DNA of 21,137 bases. Origin: Gammaproteobacteria bacterium (GTDB taxonomy: Bacteria; Pseudomonadota; Gammaproteobacteria; GRL18). The translations under genes and the position numbers were made by a program. Positions 8,019 to 15,655 of this stretch are shown piece by piece; position 1 is the stretch's first letter, and each line of letters starts with the position of its first letter. The notes under the pieces are model-generated. The model was not told the DNA's origin, did no database searches, and worked only from the letters and a program-made list of their open reading frames with translations. The stretch is taken from contig JAGLFC010000008.1 of the NCBI GenBank assembly GCA_023144715.1, forward strand, positions 1-21,137, read 5' to 3'.

Positions 8019-9320
8019 TTAAAATTTCCAAGTGGCTTGAATACTGAGAATATCTACACTTGAATCAAAATCTCCAATTAATGCCCCACTTTCACCATTG
8101 GCGATATTAAATTCTTCATTAATATCAGCATCTTCTACCCATAAATGAGAATATCCCACATCAATACTTAAATTTTTATTGAATATATAACTGGCACCAA
8201 AACTTAACCAAGTTCTATCATCCCCTGGAATTCTTGATGTACGATATTTATCATCAATCGGTGTTTCATCATAAGCAACACCCGTTCTTAAAATTAAGTG
8301 TGGATTATATTGATATTTCATACCTAATGAATAACGATAAACATCATCCCAATTTTCTTCAACTTGTGTAATAACAGGAACATAATCGCCTTTAACCAAT
8401 AATTGATCAAAATTACTCCATTCTGTATAGGTAATATCACCCAAAAGCGTCAATTTTTGATTAAATTGGTGGGTCATACTCAGTGATACTGTAGAAGGTG
8501 TATCAATATCTGCATCAATATCTTGTTCATTAAAACGTCCACTTACCATTGGATTTGGATTGTAGCGAAGTAAGGGAGATATATTTTTATATTTAACTTT
8601 TCCCTTGAGTTTATGAGAAATTTTACTACGATAATGCATCCCTAGTCGTGTGGCAGGAGTATATTGATAAATAAAACCAGCATTATATCCCCATGCCCAT
8701 GAATCACCGTGCATTTTTGAATGTGCATCGCTTTGACCGAGTAAGGTTTGGTTAATATCCGATTTTAAAGTGGTTTCAAAATATTGAGCATTCGCACCAA
8801 TGCCAAGAGAGAGTTTATCATTGGCTTTATAAGAAAAAGCAGGATTAATATTGACTGATTTTACTTCAGATTTAGTGGAGGTGTAACGCCCCATCCATGA
8901 TTTTTTATACTCAGTACCTAATCCAAAAGGGGCATTAATACCTAAACCGATTTTATATTGATGACCAAAGTCTTGTACATAATAAAAATTAGGTACAACA
9001 AAGGTATCTCCCGCATTGCCTCCTTCATCTGATCCTGTCAAAATTTTTTGAGTACTTCCTTTATCATTAAATTCAGCATCTGAACTGATAATATGTAGAC
9101 CTGTTGTGACTTGTGTTCCTTTAAGATAGGTCATACCCGCAGGATTAAAAAAAATGGTGGATGAATCTTCAGCAACTGCTGATGATCCAGCAAAGGCTTG
9201 ACCCATACCACTGGCACTATTTTCTATAAGTGCAAAGCCAGAGGAAAAACTATGGCTTGATAGGCATAGAGTGGAGATAAATAGTGTGCTTTTCAATGTT
9301 GATTGGAATATTGTTTTCAT
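8019..9320 (-). CDS. OmpP1/FadL/TodX family outer membrane transport protein (first of two)
   Basis: A 433-residue beta-barrel channel for hydrophobic compounds across the outer membrane, such as long-chain fatty acids in E. coli FadL. A signal peptide covers about 1-26, and the mature N-terminus (SGFALIENSASGMGQAFAG, 27-45) is the FadL hatch segment. The family NPAGM is at 59-63. Alternating amphipathic strands continue to a terminal Phe (ATWKF), the usual barrel-end signal for BAM assembly. Length is normal for the family. The substrate cannot be read from sequence; fatty acids, hydrocarbons or other lipophilic compounds are possible. It is divergent from a second FadL-family gene across a 361-bp region rich in repeats, suggesting shared control. 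It ends at the bidirectional terminator at 7971-8012. Confidence 0.92.
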   Translation of the reverse strand: MKTIFQSTLKSTLFISTLCLSSHSFSSGFALIENSASGMGQAFAGSSAVAEDSSTIFFNPAGMTYLKGTQVTTGLHIISSDAEFNDKGSTQKILTGSDEGGNAGDTFVVPNFYYVQDFGHQYKIGLGINAPFGLGTEYKKSWMGRYTSTKSEVKSVNINPAFSYKANDKLSLGIGANAQYFETTLKSDINQTLLGQSDAHSKMHGDSWAWGYNAGFIYQYTPATRLGMHYRSKISHKLKGKVKYKNISPLLRYNPNPMVSGRFNEQDIDADIDTPSTVSLSMTHQFNQKLTLLGDITYTEWSNFDQLLVKGDYVPVITQVEENWDDVYRYSLGMKYQYNPHLILRTGVAYDETPIDDKYRTSRIPGDDRTWLSFGASYIFNKNLSIDVGYSHLWVEDADINEEFNIANGESGALIGDFDSSVDILSIQATWKF

Positions 9321-9367
9321 AAAGAAATATTCTCTAAGCTATAGAAGTTATAAGGAAATATTATTTT

Positions 9368-9388
9368 TGTTGTTAAAAAGTAACAACA
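9368..9388. repeat. Inverted repeat upstream of the minus-strand FadL-family gene
   Basis: TGTTGTTA (9368-9375) and TAACAACA (9381-9388) are perfect 8-bp inverted arms with a 5-nt spacer. It lies 47 bp upstream of the minus-strand gene start. A weak -35-like TCGACA lies upstream on the same strand, so the dyad would fall near the transcript start. It could be an operator or a leader hairpin. Confidence 0.45.
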
Positions 9389-9461
9389 TTTTTATATTTT
9401 GTCGAGTAAATTTTTTAAAAGAAAGAATTATCTCGTATTTTTTATAATAAATAAACTAAAG

Positions 9462-9485
9462 TATTATAATATTATAATATTATAA
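9462..9485. repeat. Triplicated octamer TATTATAA
   Basis: Three head-to-tail copies of TATTATAA (24 bp) create overlapping TATAAT hexamers on both strands. This may be a melting-prone promoter core or a slippage-prone repeat able to change promoter spacing. Too short and uniform for a CRISPR or iteron array. Confidence 0.5.
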
Positions 9486-9581
9486 GTATATGAAATCAAA
9501 TGATGTTATCTAGTTTTAAGACAGTCTATTCTTGACTTTTAGCTAAGAACTGTGGAGAATATCATACAATAGTTTATATTA

Positions 9582-9597
9582 GTTGCAATTTAGCAAC
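9582..9597. promoter_or_regulatory. Possible operator dyad GTTGC-N6-GCAAC
   Basis: A perfect 5-bp dyad with a 6-nt spacer, symmetric like many dimeric-regulator sites, lies 19 bp before a consensus -35 and 85 bp before the plus-strand FadL-family gene. The cognate regulator is unknown. Confidence 0.35.
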
Positions 9598-9615
9598 ATT
9601 TTTTGGCGACAATGT

Positions 9616-9641
9616 TTGACAATAAAATAGAAAATAATAAT
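9616..9641 (+). promoter_or_regulatory. Putative promoter of the plus-strand FadL-family gene
   Basis: A full-consensus -35 TTGACA (9616-9621) is followed by AT-rich DNA. The best -10-like hexamer AATAAT (9636-9641) is only 14 nt away, so the -10 is uncertain. The ribosome binding site AAGGAG (9666-9671) follows downstream. Confidence 0.35.
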
Positions 9642-9681
9642 TTAACTGACATGTAGCCTTTTTTCAAGGAGCTTCTCACCA

Positions 9682-11064
9682 ATGTTTAATAATCGTCTTT
9701 TATCGGTCGCAGTGTTTGCGGCAATACTATTACCCACAACAGCCATGGCAACCAATGGTATGTTTATGATGGGTAATGGTACAAAGTCCAATGGCCGTGT
9801 TGGTGTAGGTATTGCGATGGCAGATAGTGCTGTTTCTGGTGCTGATAATCCCGCTGCTATGGTTCGTGTTGGCAATCGCTTTGATTTTGGTCTTCAGATA
9901 TTTACGCCTGATAGAAAGGCAGAGGTGTCGGGTAATTCAGGTCATCCTCTTTCTCACCTTCCTGATAATCCTTTTCGTATGCCTACTTCTTATGATTTTA
10001 AAGAAACAGGTAATAATGACGGACGCTTCTATATTCCTGAAGGTGGTTTGAATTATATGCTCCGTGAGGACATGTCTATTGGTTTGGTTGTTGTTGGTAC
10101 GGGAGGAATGAATACTAATTATGATGGTATTATGATGTTTAATGGCATGGCATATCCTCATGAAACAGGTATTAATGTTGAGCAAGTAAGAATATTACCC
10201 ACTCTATCCTACAAAATTAATAACCAGCATTCGGTAGGTATTTCCTTACAGATGGCTTATCAACAATTTAGTGCGTGGGGATTAGATGGTTTTACAGGCA
10301 CAAGCTCTATGCCTGTTCCTTCTCCTCCTGGCCCTCAAGGTTTTGTTTTTGATCCACAAATGTCACAAGCACCCGATAGGTTAAATAGAAAAGGACGTGA
10401 TGACGCATGGGGCTTTGGTGTTTCTTTAGGTTGGCAAGGACAGTTGACTGATCGATTGAGTATGGGTGTGGTCTATAATTCTAAAATTGATATGGATGAA
10501 TTTGATGATTATAAGGGATTGTTCGCTGAAGATGGTAGCTTAGATGTTGCAGAGAGTTATGGTATTGGTTTGACTTATCAAGCAACCGACGCTTTGTTGT
10601 TAGGTTTTGATGTGCAGCAAATTAATTATAGTGATGTTGATTCTATTGGTAATTCATTACAAAGCGGTAATGGTGGCATGGATATGATGAATCCTGCTTA
10701 TTACTTAGGAACAGACAATGGTTCAGGTTTTGGTTGGGATGATATGACGGTTTATAAATTAGCCGTTGAATATCGAATGAATGAACAGTTAACACTCCGT
10801 GCTGGTTATAGTCATGCAGATCAGCCTATTTCTAAAGATCAAACCATGTTTAATATTTTAGCACCTGCTGTGATAGAAGATCATGTTTCTATTGGTATGT
10901 CTTATATCTTACCTCATGGTAGTGAAATTTCTATGTTCTATATGCATGCTTTTGAAAATAAAGTTAAAGGTAGTGATTCAATACCTGCTGCGTTTGGTGG
11001 TGGTGAAGCAGATATTAAAATGCATCAGGATGCTATTGGTATTGCTTATGGTTGGAATTTTTAA
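9682..11064 (+). CDS. OmpP1/FadL family outer membrane transport protein (second of two)
   Basis: A 460-residue predicted outer-membrane beta-barrel. The signal peptide is cleaved after AMA (residue 23). The mature N-terminus, with GNGTKSNGRVGVGIAMADSA (residues 31-50), follows the FadL hatch pattern, and NPAAM at 56-60 replaces the usual NPAGM. The protein ends in Phe (GWNF), the barrel-end signal. It clearly differs from the divergent neighbour and resembles the hydrocarbon-related branch of the family that starts ATNG after cleavage; that resemblance is from memory. The sequence is Met-rich, with clusters such as MFMMGNG near the N-terminus. An insertion rich in Pro and Gly lies at about residues 205-235. 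The ribosome binding site AAGGAG lies 10 nt before the ATG. The transcript ends at a strong hairpin. The substrate is unknown. Confidence 0.88.
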   Translation: MFNNRLLSVAVFAAILLPTTAMATNGMFMMGNGTKSNGRVGVGIAMADSAVSGADNPAAMVRVGNRFDFGLQIFTPDRKAEVSGNSGHPLSHLPDNPFRMPTSYDFKETGNNDGRFYIPEGGLNYMLREDMSIGLVVVGTGGMNTNYDGIMMFNGMAYPHETGINVEQVRILPTLSYKINNQHSVGISLQMAYQQFSAWGLDGFTGTSSMPVPSPPGPQGFVFDPQMSQAPDRLNRKGRDDAWGFGVSLGWQGQLTDRLSMGVVYNSKIDMDEFDDYKGLFAEDGSLDVAESYGIGLTYQATDALLLGFDVQQINYSDVDSIGNSLQSGNGGMDMMNPAYYLGTDNGSGFGWDDMTVYKLAVEYRMNEQLTLRAGYSHADQPISKDQTMFNILAPAVIEDHVSIGMSYILPHGSEISMFYMHAFENKVKGSDSIPAAFGGGEADIKMHQDAIGIAYGWNF

Positions 11065-11082
11065 TATTTTTTTGCTCCATAT

Positions 11083-11109
11083 AAAAGGGGGCTTTAAGTC
11101 CCCTTTTTT
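11083..11109 (+). terminator. Intrinsic terminator after the second FadL-family gene
   Basis: AAAAGGGG (11083-11090) pairs with CCCCTTTT (11100-11107), and the stem can extend inward by a G-T and a C-G pair. A run of six T residues (11104-11109) follows the C tract. It separates this gene from the next one at 11185. Confidence 0.85.
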
Positions 11110-11184
11110 GATCTAAAAATATAATAAATAAGCTGTAAATTCGTATCATGAATTTTTTTATTAAAATATAGGTAAAATTAAATT

Positions 11185-12114
11185 ATGTATCATTCTTTAT
11201 GGAAAAAATATTTTTTCTTTGTTCTATTAATAATTTTTTCAAATATTATTCAAGCGGAAAACTTAAAACCTTTTGTATTAGCCAATTCAGTGAATACAGA
11301 TATGCTCCAAACAGTCACGCAAATAAAAAATAAATTACTTTCCAATGGTTTTGAAGTTATTGGTGAATATTCGCCTTATAAAGAAGCGACTATTATTATT
11401 GTTACCAATAATGACTTAAAAAAGAATGCGTTAAAAACAGAATATGGTGCTTATGGAGCAATACAACGTATTGCTGTGACTGATGTGGCAGGTGTTATTC
11501 AAGTGACTTATACCAATCCTGTTTATATGGCAACAGCCTATCGTATGAAAGGTAATATGGAGCAAGTCGCGGCTCATTTAAAAAATGCCTTGGGTGAGAA
11601 AAAAACGTATGGTTCTAAAAAAGGACTGTCACCTAAGAAATTAGCTAATTATCACTATATGTTTTCTATGCCTTATTTTGATGATCCTGATCTATTAGCG
11701 GATCATGGTAATTATGATCAAGCTGTACAAAAAGTGAAAGCTGGTTTGTTGGCTCAGAAAGGGGGTATTTCTAAAGTGTATCAGTTAGAAATTTCAGGTA
11801 AAAAACAAATGGTTATTGGTGTCGCAATGACGGAAGGCATGAGTAATGATAAAACTATTATGAAGGAAATCGATTTTCAAGATATTCGTGCGAGTGCTCA
11901 CTTACCTTATGAAATACTCATTCACGAAAATGGTAAAGTGTATGCACTCAATGCCAAGTTTAGAATTGCAATTAATTTCCCTGATTTAGCGATGACAGGT
12001 GATCACAGCTTTATGGGTATAATGGATTCTCCTGATGCCATTAAAAAAGCATTAAGTCTTGTTGCTGGGAAACAAGTAAGAAAAACTTCCAATTCAGGTG
12101 GTTTTGGGTTTTAA
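11185..12114 (+). CDS. Secreted protein of unknown function, possibly two DUF302-like modules
   Basis: A 309-residue protein with an N-terminal signal peptide (basic WKK, hydrophobic core, likely cleavage after QA at about residue 24), so probably periplasmic. I do not recognise the family with certainty. The first half (about 35-140) has a helix followed by strands, as in MLQTVTQIKNKLLSNGFEVIG. The second half ends with RIAINFPDL and then SPDAIKKAL. Both resemble the alpha/beta pattern of DUF302 domains; this is weak, from memory. No cysteines, metal-binding cluster or catalytic triad stands out. The C-terminus is short and Gly/Ser-rich. AGGT lies 11 nt before the ATG. It has its own transcription unit, between a terminator on the left and tandem hairpins on the right. 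Being downstream of a FadL-type channel suggests an envelope role, but nothing more. Confidence 0.72.
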   Translation: MYHSLWKKYFFFVLLIIFSNIIQAENLKPFVLANSVNTDMLQTVTQIKNKLLSNGFEVIGEYSPYKEATIIIVTNNDLKKNALKTEYGAYGAIQRIAVTDVAGVIQVTYTNPVYMATAYRMKGNMEQVAAHLKNALGEKKTYGSKKGLSPKKLANYHYMFSMPYFDDPDLLADHGNYDQAVQKVKAGLLAQKGGISKVYQLEISGKKQMVIGVAMTEGMSNDKTIMKEIDFQDIRASAHLPYEILIHENGKVYALNAKFRIAINFPDLAMTGDHSFMGIMDSPDAIKKALSLVAGKQVRKTSNSGGFGF

Positions 12115-12131
12115 TAGTCCAGTGTTATAGT

Positions 12132-12181
12132 ATTGGCTGAGAACATTCAGCCAATTTAGCAGAAATTTTATCTGCTTTTTT
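12132..12181 (+). terminator. Tandem hairpins with T-run after the secreted unknown protein
   Basis: The first hairpin has perfect 9-bp arms ATTGGCTGA (12132-12140) and TCAGCCAAT (12147-12155). The second has 6-bp arms AGCAGA (12158-12163) and TCTGCT (12171-12176) and runs into six T residues (12176-12181). The second is the likely terminator. It ends 23 nt before the first GTPase gene, whose promoter must therefore be very close or lie within this region. Confidence 0.8.
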
Positions 12182-12204
12182 ATTTTTTAATAATATGATG
12201 ATTC

Positions 12205-13869
12205 ATGATCAAATTACCCGCATCACGTACCATACTCTCTATTATCCTACTCTTATTGTTTTTTGTATTTTTAGTGGGTATTCTTTTTGTTACAAATCTA
12301 TCTTTTTCGGTTTGGGAACAATTACAGCAAAAGCCTAGTTGGCTTATCTGGACATATCTGGTTATTATTTTCTGTATTTTTTTAGTCTTTGGGCGGATTA
12401 TTGGGCATTTTTTATGGCCTAAAAAAAATCGTTTATTGAAAGAAAAAAAGAATAAAGTGGTTAATAATATCAGTGCAACGACACAACGTTTAGAAGATAT
12501 TGGTTTAAGTATTACAAGTGATACTCCTAATAATAAGCAAGATGATACAGCATCGACTCAAAAAAACAATCAGTCGCACTCATCTCCCAATTTATTAGAA
12601 AATAGTGATGAATTACTGGATAAATGGGAACATGATTTTGAATCCTCTGCCGAATTAATGGCAATTAAGGCAGAGTTGAGTGATTATGAACAGCGAAAAT
12701 CACAGAAAATACTGTATTTATCATTATTTGGTGATATTAGTTGTGGTAAAAGTTCAGTTATTAAGGCGTTAATTGCCGTTAATTCTGATGTAGAGCAAAA
12801 AGAAGAGATTGAAACCAATGTTATGGGTGGTACGACTCGTGAAATTATTCATTATCATTGGTCTATTAAAGATAATGATAGTGAATATCCTATCATTTTA
12901 ACAGATATGCCCGGCTTAAATGAGCAATTTGCTCTATTAGATATGATGTCCACTGAAGAAATGCAACGTGCTCATATTGTTATTTATTTATGCGATGGCG
13001 ATTTAACCGCAACTCAATTTGAAGAATTAAAAGCACTCTTATTATTAAAAAAACCATGTTTAGTTGCACTCAATAAAGCAGATCGTTATCATCAAGAAGA
13101 GTTGTTACTGCTTATTGAACGTATTAAAAAACGTCTTAGTGAGATCGATTCTGAACAAACAGTGCCAGTATGTACCATAAGTGCTGGTGCTATGAGAGAA
13201 TATATCCGTGTGACACCTGATGGAGATGAACAAAGAGTGCAACGTCCCATAGCACCTGATGTGCAGTCACTTTATGAGCAATTAGTCAATATGATGCACA
13301 TTTATAATGTGGATGAGTTAGAATTATTGCGTGAAAAGTCTGTAGCACAGATGGTTAATAATAAGTTAGACCAAGTTGAGGCAGCACATAAACGTACTCA
13401 AAGTCTTAATATGGTGAGCAGTTATACCAAAAAAGCAGTGGTTGCTTCAATGGCAACAATCAGTCCAGGGACTGATATTCTAGTACAGGGCTATCTTGGT
13501 ATACAAATGATTAAAGACTTATGTAAAATTTATGATGCTCAAGCCACAGATATTGATGCTAATAAGCTACTTGAATTAATAAAATCACGTATGGATAAAA
13601 CCTTACCTTTATTGTTAGCAATAGCAGGTAATGGACTCAAAGCATTTCCTGGTATTGGTACCGTCTCGGGTGGTTTAATGCATGCTGTGGCGTATGGAAT
13701 GATCTTTGATACTCTAGGGCATTCTGTCGCTAGAACATTAGAAGTAACAGGTGAATTATCACCGGTATTAATTAGTGATTTGTATGAGGAGCAATTGAGT
13801 GAAAATATTGAATCGCGCACAAAAGATTTTATCAAATTGGCACTCAAACTCCGCAACAGTGATAAATAA
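12205..13869 (+). CDS. Membrane-anchored Era-like GTPase with C-terminal DUF697-like region (first of a tandem pair)
   Basis: A 554-residue GTPase held in the inner membrane by two N-terminal transmembrane helices (about 10-30 and 46-70), with a charged, low-complexity linker to about residue 150. G-domain motifs: G1 GDISCGKSS at 176-184, G2-like TTR at 210-212, G3 DMPG at 234-237, G4 NKAD at 290-293 and G5 SAG at 326-328. All are intact, so GTP binding and hydrolysis are expected. After the G domain comes a helical region, then hydrophobic segments (about 410-430 and 465-510) resembling the DUF697 region of YcjF-type proteins. The family's function is poorly known; stress- or envelope-related roles are usually proposed. 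The end overlaps the next gene by 71 nt, implying translational coupling with its paralogue. No good ribosome binding site precedes the ATG. Confidence 0.85.
   Translation: MIKLPASRTILSIILLLLFFVFLVGILFVTNLSFSVWEQLQQKPSWLIWTYLVIIFCIFLVFGRIIGHFLWPKKNRLLKEKKNKVVNNISATTQRLEDIGLSITSDTPNNKQDDTASTQKNNQSHSSPNLLENSDELLDKWEHDFESSAELMAIKAELSDYEQRKSQKILYLSLFGDISCGKSSVIKALIAVNSDVEQKEEIETNVMGGTTREIIHYHWSIKDNDSEYPIILTDMPGLNEQFALLDMMSTEEMQRAHIVIYLCDGDLTATQFEELKALLLLKKPCLVALNKADRYHQEELLLLIERIKKRLSEIDSEQTVPVCTISAGAMREYIRVTPDGDEQRVQRPIAPDVQSLYEQLVNMMHIYNVDELELLREKSVAQMVNNKLDQVEAAHKRTQSLNMVSSYTKKAVVASMATISPGTDILVQGYLGIQMIKDLCKIYDAQATDIDANKLLELIKSRMDKTLPLLLAIAGNGLKAFPGIGTVSGGLMHAVAYGMIFDTLGHSVARTLEVTGELSPVLISDLYEEQLSENIESRTKDFIKLALKLRNSDK
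13786..13791 (+). promoter_or_regulatory. Ribosome binding site deciding the start of the second GTPase gene
   Basis: GAGGAG, 7 nt before the GTG at 13799, is the best Shine-Dalgarno match nearby. It lies inside the coding region of the first GTPase, where it encodes part of YEEQL. It favours the GTG at 13799 over the in-frame GTG at 13859, which has no such site. Confidence 0.65.
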
Positions 13870-15235
13870 AAATTATCATCAATTTTTTGATAAAAAATCA
13901 TCCTCTTCTAAGCACCCAGAAGAAAGTGAAGACTTGGATACTTATAATAATACCCATGGTGATGATCACCTCAGTATTGCTAAGGAAAGTTTGAATACGT
14001 TATTACACGATAAGCGAGTACCTAAGCAGGTAAGAGAATCTTTGCAAGATGATTTTCAGCAAGTTGAAAAAATGTTGGAAAAAATTGAACATGAGCATAT
14101 TCATATCTCTGTATTAGGGCGTGTCAGTGTCGGTAAATCTTCATTATTGAATGCCTTAGTAGGCAAAGAGGAATTTTCGACCAGTCCCTTACACGGTGAA
14201 ACTCGTAATAGCAATTTTGCCCATTGGCAAGAATATGAGGAAGGTGGCGTTTATTTTATTGATACCCCTGGTATTAATGAGGTAGAAGGTGAGCAACGCG
14301 CTAAAATGGCACATGAAGTAGCGGCTCGTTCAGATGTGATTTTATTTGTCTTAGATGGTGATATTACTGATACTGAATATCAGGCACTTAAACAAGTGGT
14401 GTCTGAATCCAGACCTGTTGTATTAGTCTTGAATAAAATTGATCGCTATACCCAAAAAGAAAAACAAATATTATTGGATAATTTAAGCTTACGTGTAACA
14501 GGTCTAGTGGATGCCGAAAATATTATTTTGGCTTCATCAACCACAGTACAAAAACATTATATTATCGTAGATGATCAAGGGAATGAAACAGAAACAACAA
14601 AAGAGGTACCCCCTGATATTGAGGATCTAAAAAGTTGTTTATGGTCCATTGTAAAGGGTGAAGGAAAAACACTGGCTGCTATTAATGCCAGCTTATTTGC
14701 AGGTCATTTATCTGATCAGGTCAGTCATCGCATGATGGCAGTACGTAAAGATGTGGCTGATAAGCTGATTCATACGTATTGTATTTCTAAAGGGATTGCT
14801 GTAGCGGTTAATCCAATACCCATAGCCGATTTAATGGCGGCTGCTTTGGTTGATGTGACTTTGATAGTACATTTATCCAAAGTGTATGGCTTGCCTTTGA
14901 GTCAATCAGAAGCAGGTCAACTGATTAAAACGATTGCAGGTCAGATGATATTATTGTTAGGTACAATTTGGACCATTAATTTTTTATCCAGTGCCTTAAA
15001 ATTGGGAACAGGGGGTCTATCCACTATTTTTACAGCATCCGCACAAGGAGCGGTTGCGTATTATAGTACGTTAGTCGTTGGAAAAGCAGCACAAAAATAT
15101 CTTCGTCAAGGAAAATCATGGGGTGAAGGGGGTGCAAAAGAAGCAGTACGTTCTATTTTGGATTCTCTTGATCGAGATTCAATATTGAAACAGGCAAAAG
15201 ATGATATAATGGTACGCCTAAAAGCAGGAATGTAG
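13799..15235 (+). CDS. Era-like GTPase with C-terminal DUF697-like hydrophobic region (second of a tandem pair)
   Basis: A 478-residue paralogue of the upstream GTPase. Motifs: G1 GRVSVGKSS at 107-115, G2 T135 in GETR, G3 DTPG at 155-158, G4 NKID at 212-215 and G5 ASS at 245-247. Unlike its partner it has no N-terminal membrane helices. It starts with a short amphipathic segment and an acidic linker, then a predicted helix (about 60-95) before the G domain. The C-terminal part (about 330-450) has several hydrophobic, Gly/Ala-rich segments, including AVNPIPIADLMAAALVDV, like the DUF697/YcjF region, which may insert in or attach to the membrane. The GTG start is set by the GAGGAG at 13786-13791 and lies inside the upstream gene in another frame. 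The overlap implies coupled, near-stoichiometric synthesis and perhaps a heteromeric complex (inference). The next gene starts 6 nt after the stop. Confidence 0.86.
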   Translation: MKILNRAQKILSNWHSNSATVINKNYHQFFDKKSSSSKHPEESEDLDTYNNTHGDDHLSIAKESLNTLLHDKRVPKQVRESLQDDFQQVEKMLEKIEHEHIHISVLGRVSVGKSSLLNALVGKEEFSTSPLHGETRNSNFAHWQEYEEGGVYFIDTPGINEVEGEQRAKMAHEVAARSDVILFVLDGDITDTEYQALKQVVSESRPVVLVLNKIDRYTQKEKQILLDNLSLRVTGLVDAENIILASSTTVQKHYIIVDDQGNETETTKEVPPDIEDLKSCLWSIVKGEGKTLAAINASLFAGHLSDQVSHRMMAVRKDVADKLIHTYCISKGIAVAVNPIPIADLMAAALVDVTLIVHLSKVYGLPLSQSEAGQLIKTIAGQMILLLGTIWTINFLSSALKLGTGGLSTIFTASAQGAVAYYSTLVVGKAAQKYLRQGKSWGEGGAKEAVRSILDSLDRDSILKQAKDDIMVRLKAGM

Positions 15236-15241
15236 TAATCA

Positions 15242-15598
15242 ATGAATACTATGGAAAAAAAATATTTTCATATTTTATCTGAGTTAGATGAAGCTGATCA
15301 AAATAGTGTATTGTCTTTTGCTGAGTTTTTATTGGCTAAGGCAAAACAAGAAGGTCGATTATTAACCATAGAAGAGCCTTTACATATTCCAAGGCCAGAA
15401 AAAGAGCGAGTCATTGCAGCCATTAAGCGTCTATCGGAAACGTATCCAATGATAAAGAAAAATACAATGCTTGATGAAACGGCTTCTTTGATGTCAGCTC
15501 ATCTTCTTAAAGGGCGTGATGCTGTTGACGTTATTGATGAATTGGAAATTTTATTTCAAAAACATTATAAAAAATTGTTGCAAAGCAAAGTGAACTAA
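15242..15598 (+). CDS. Small soluble helical protein of unknown function
   Basis: A 118-residue protein, mostly charged and predicted helical, with no signal peptide, membrane segment or cysteine. The N-terminal pattern ILSELDEADQNSVLSFAEFL resembles the short Leu/Phe helix of DUF2281-like small proteins, often found with toxin-antitoxin or regulatory genes; the match is too short for a family call. A basic stretch follows around the PRPEKERVIAAIKRL segment, and the C-terminus is Lys-rich. It starts 6 nt after the second GTPase stop, so it is almost certainly in the same transcript and may be an adaptor or regulator of the GTPase pair. AGGA lies 12 nt upstream of the first ATG; a second ATG at 15251 is possible. 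Confidence 0.72.
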   Translation: MNTMEKKYFHILSELDEADQNSVLSFAEFLLAKAKQEGRLLTIEEPLHIPRPEKERVIAAIKRLSETYPMIKKNTMLDETASLMSAHLLKGRDAVDVIDELEILFQKHYKKLLQSKVN

Positions 15599-15655
15599 TT
15601 AATAACACTGGTTTTGTGTTTATTAAATGAATTATTATAGGATTATTAGTGTGTT

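Larger units (their letters stand above)
9321..9681. other. Divergent intergenic regulatory region between the two FadL-family genes
   Basis: This 361-bp, very AT-rich region has no credible ORF or RNA gene. From left to right it holds an 8-bp dyad (9368-9388), three direct copies of an octamer (9462-9485), a TTGC-type dyad (9582-9597) and a consensus -35 (9616-9621) before the plus-strand gene. Several elements suggest regulated divergent promoters. Confidence 0.6.

Noticed and set aside
9462..9485. Triplicated octamer as a CRISPR or replication iteron array
   Set aside because: The units are only 8 bp with no spacers, and no cas, replication or partition gene is nearby.
9937..10185. Open frame of 82 codons on the minus strand
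   Set aside because: Antisense to the second FadL-family gene, with no recognisable protein features.
13539..13901. Open frame of 120 codons on the minus strand spanning the junction of the two GTPase genes
   Set aside because: It is antisense to coding sequence of both GTPases, which carry the real motifs; an antisense protein is not supported.
15604..15620. Small hairpin AACAC/GTGTT between the small protein gene and the PerM-like gene
   Set aside because: The stem is only 5 bp, AT-rich and not followed by a T-run, so it is unlikely to terminate transcription.
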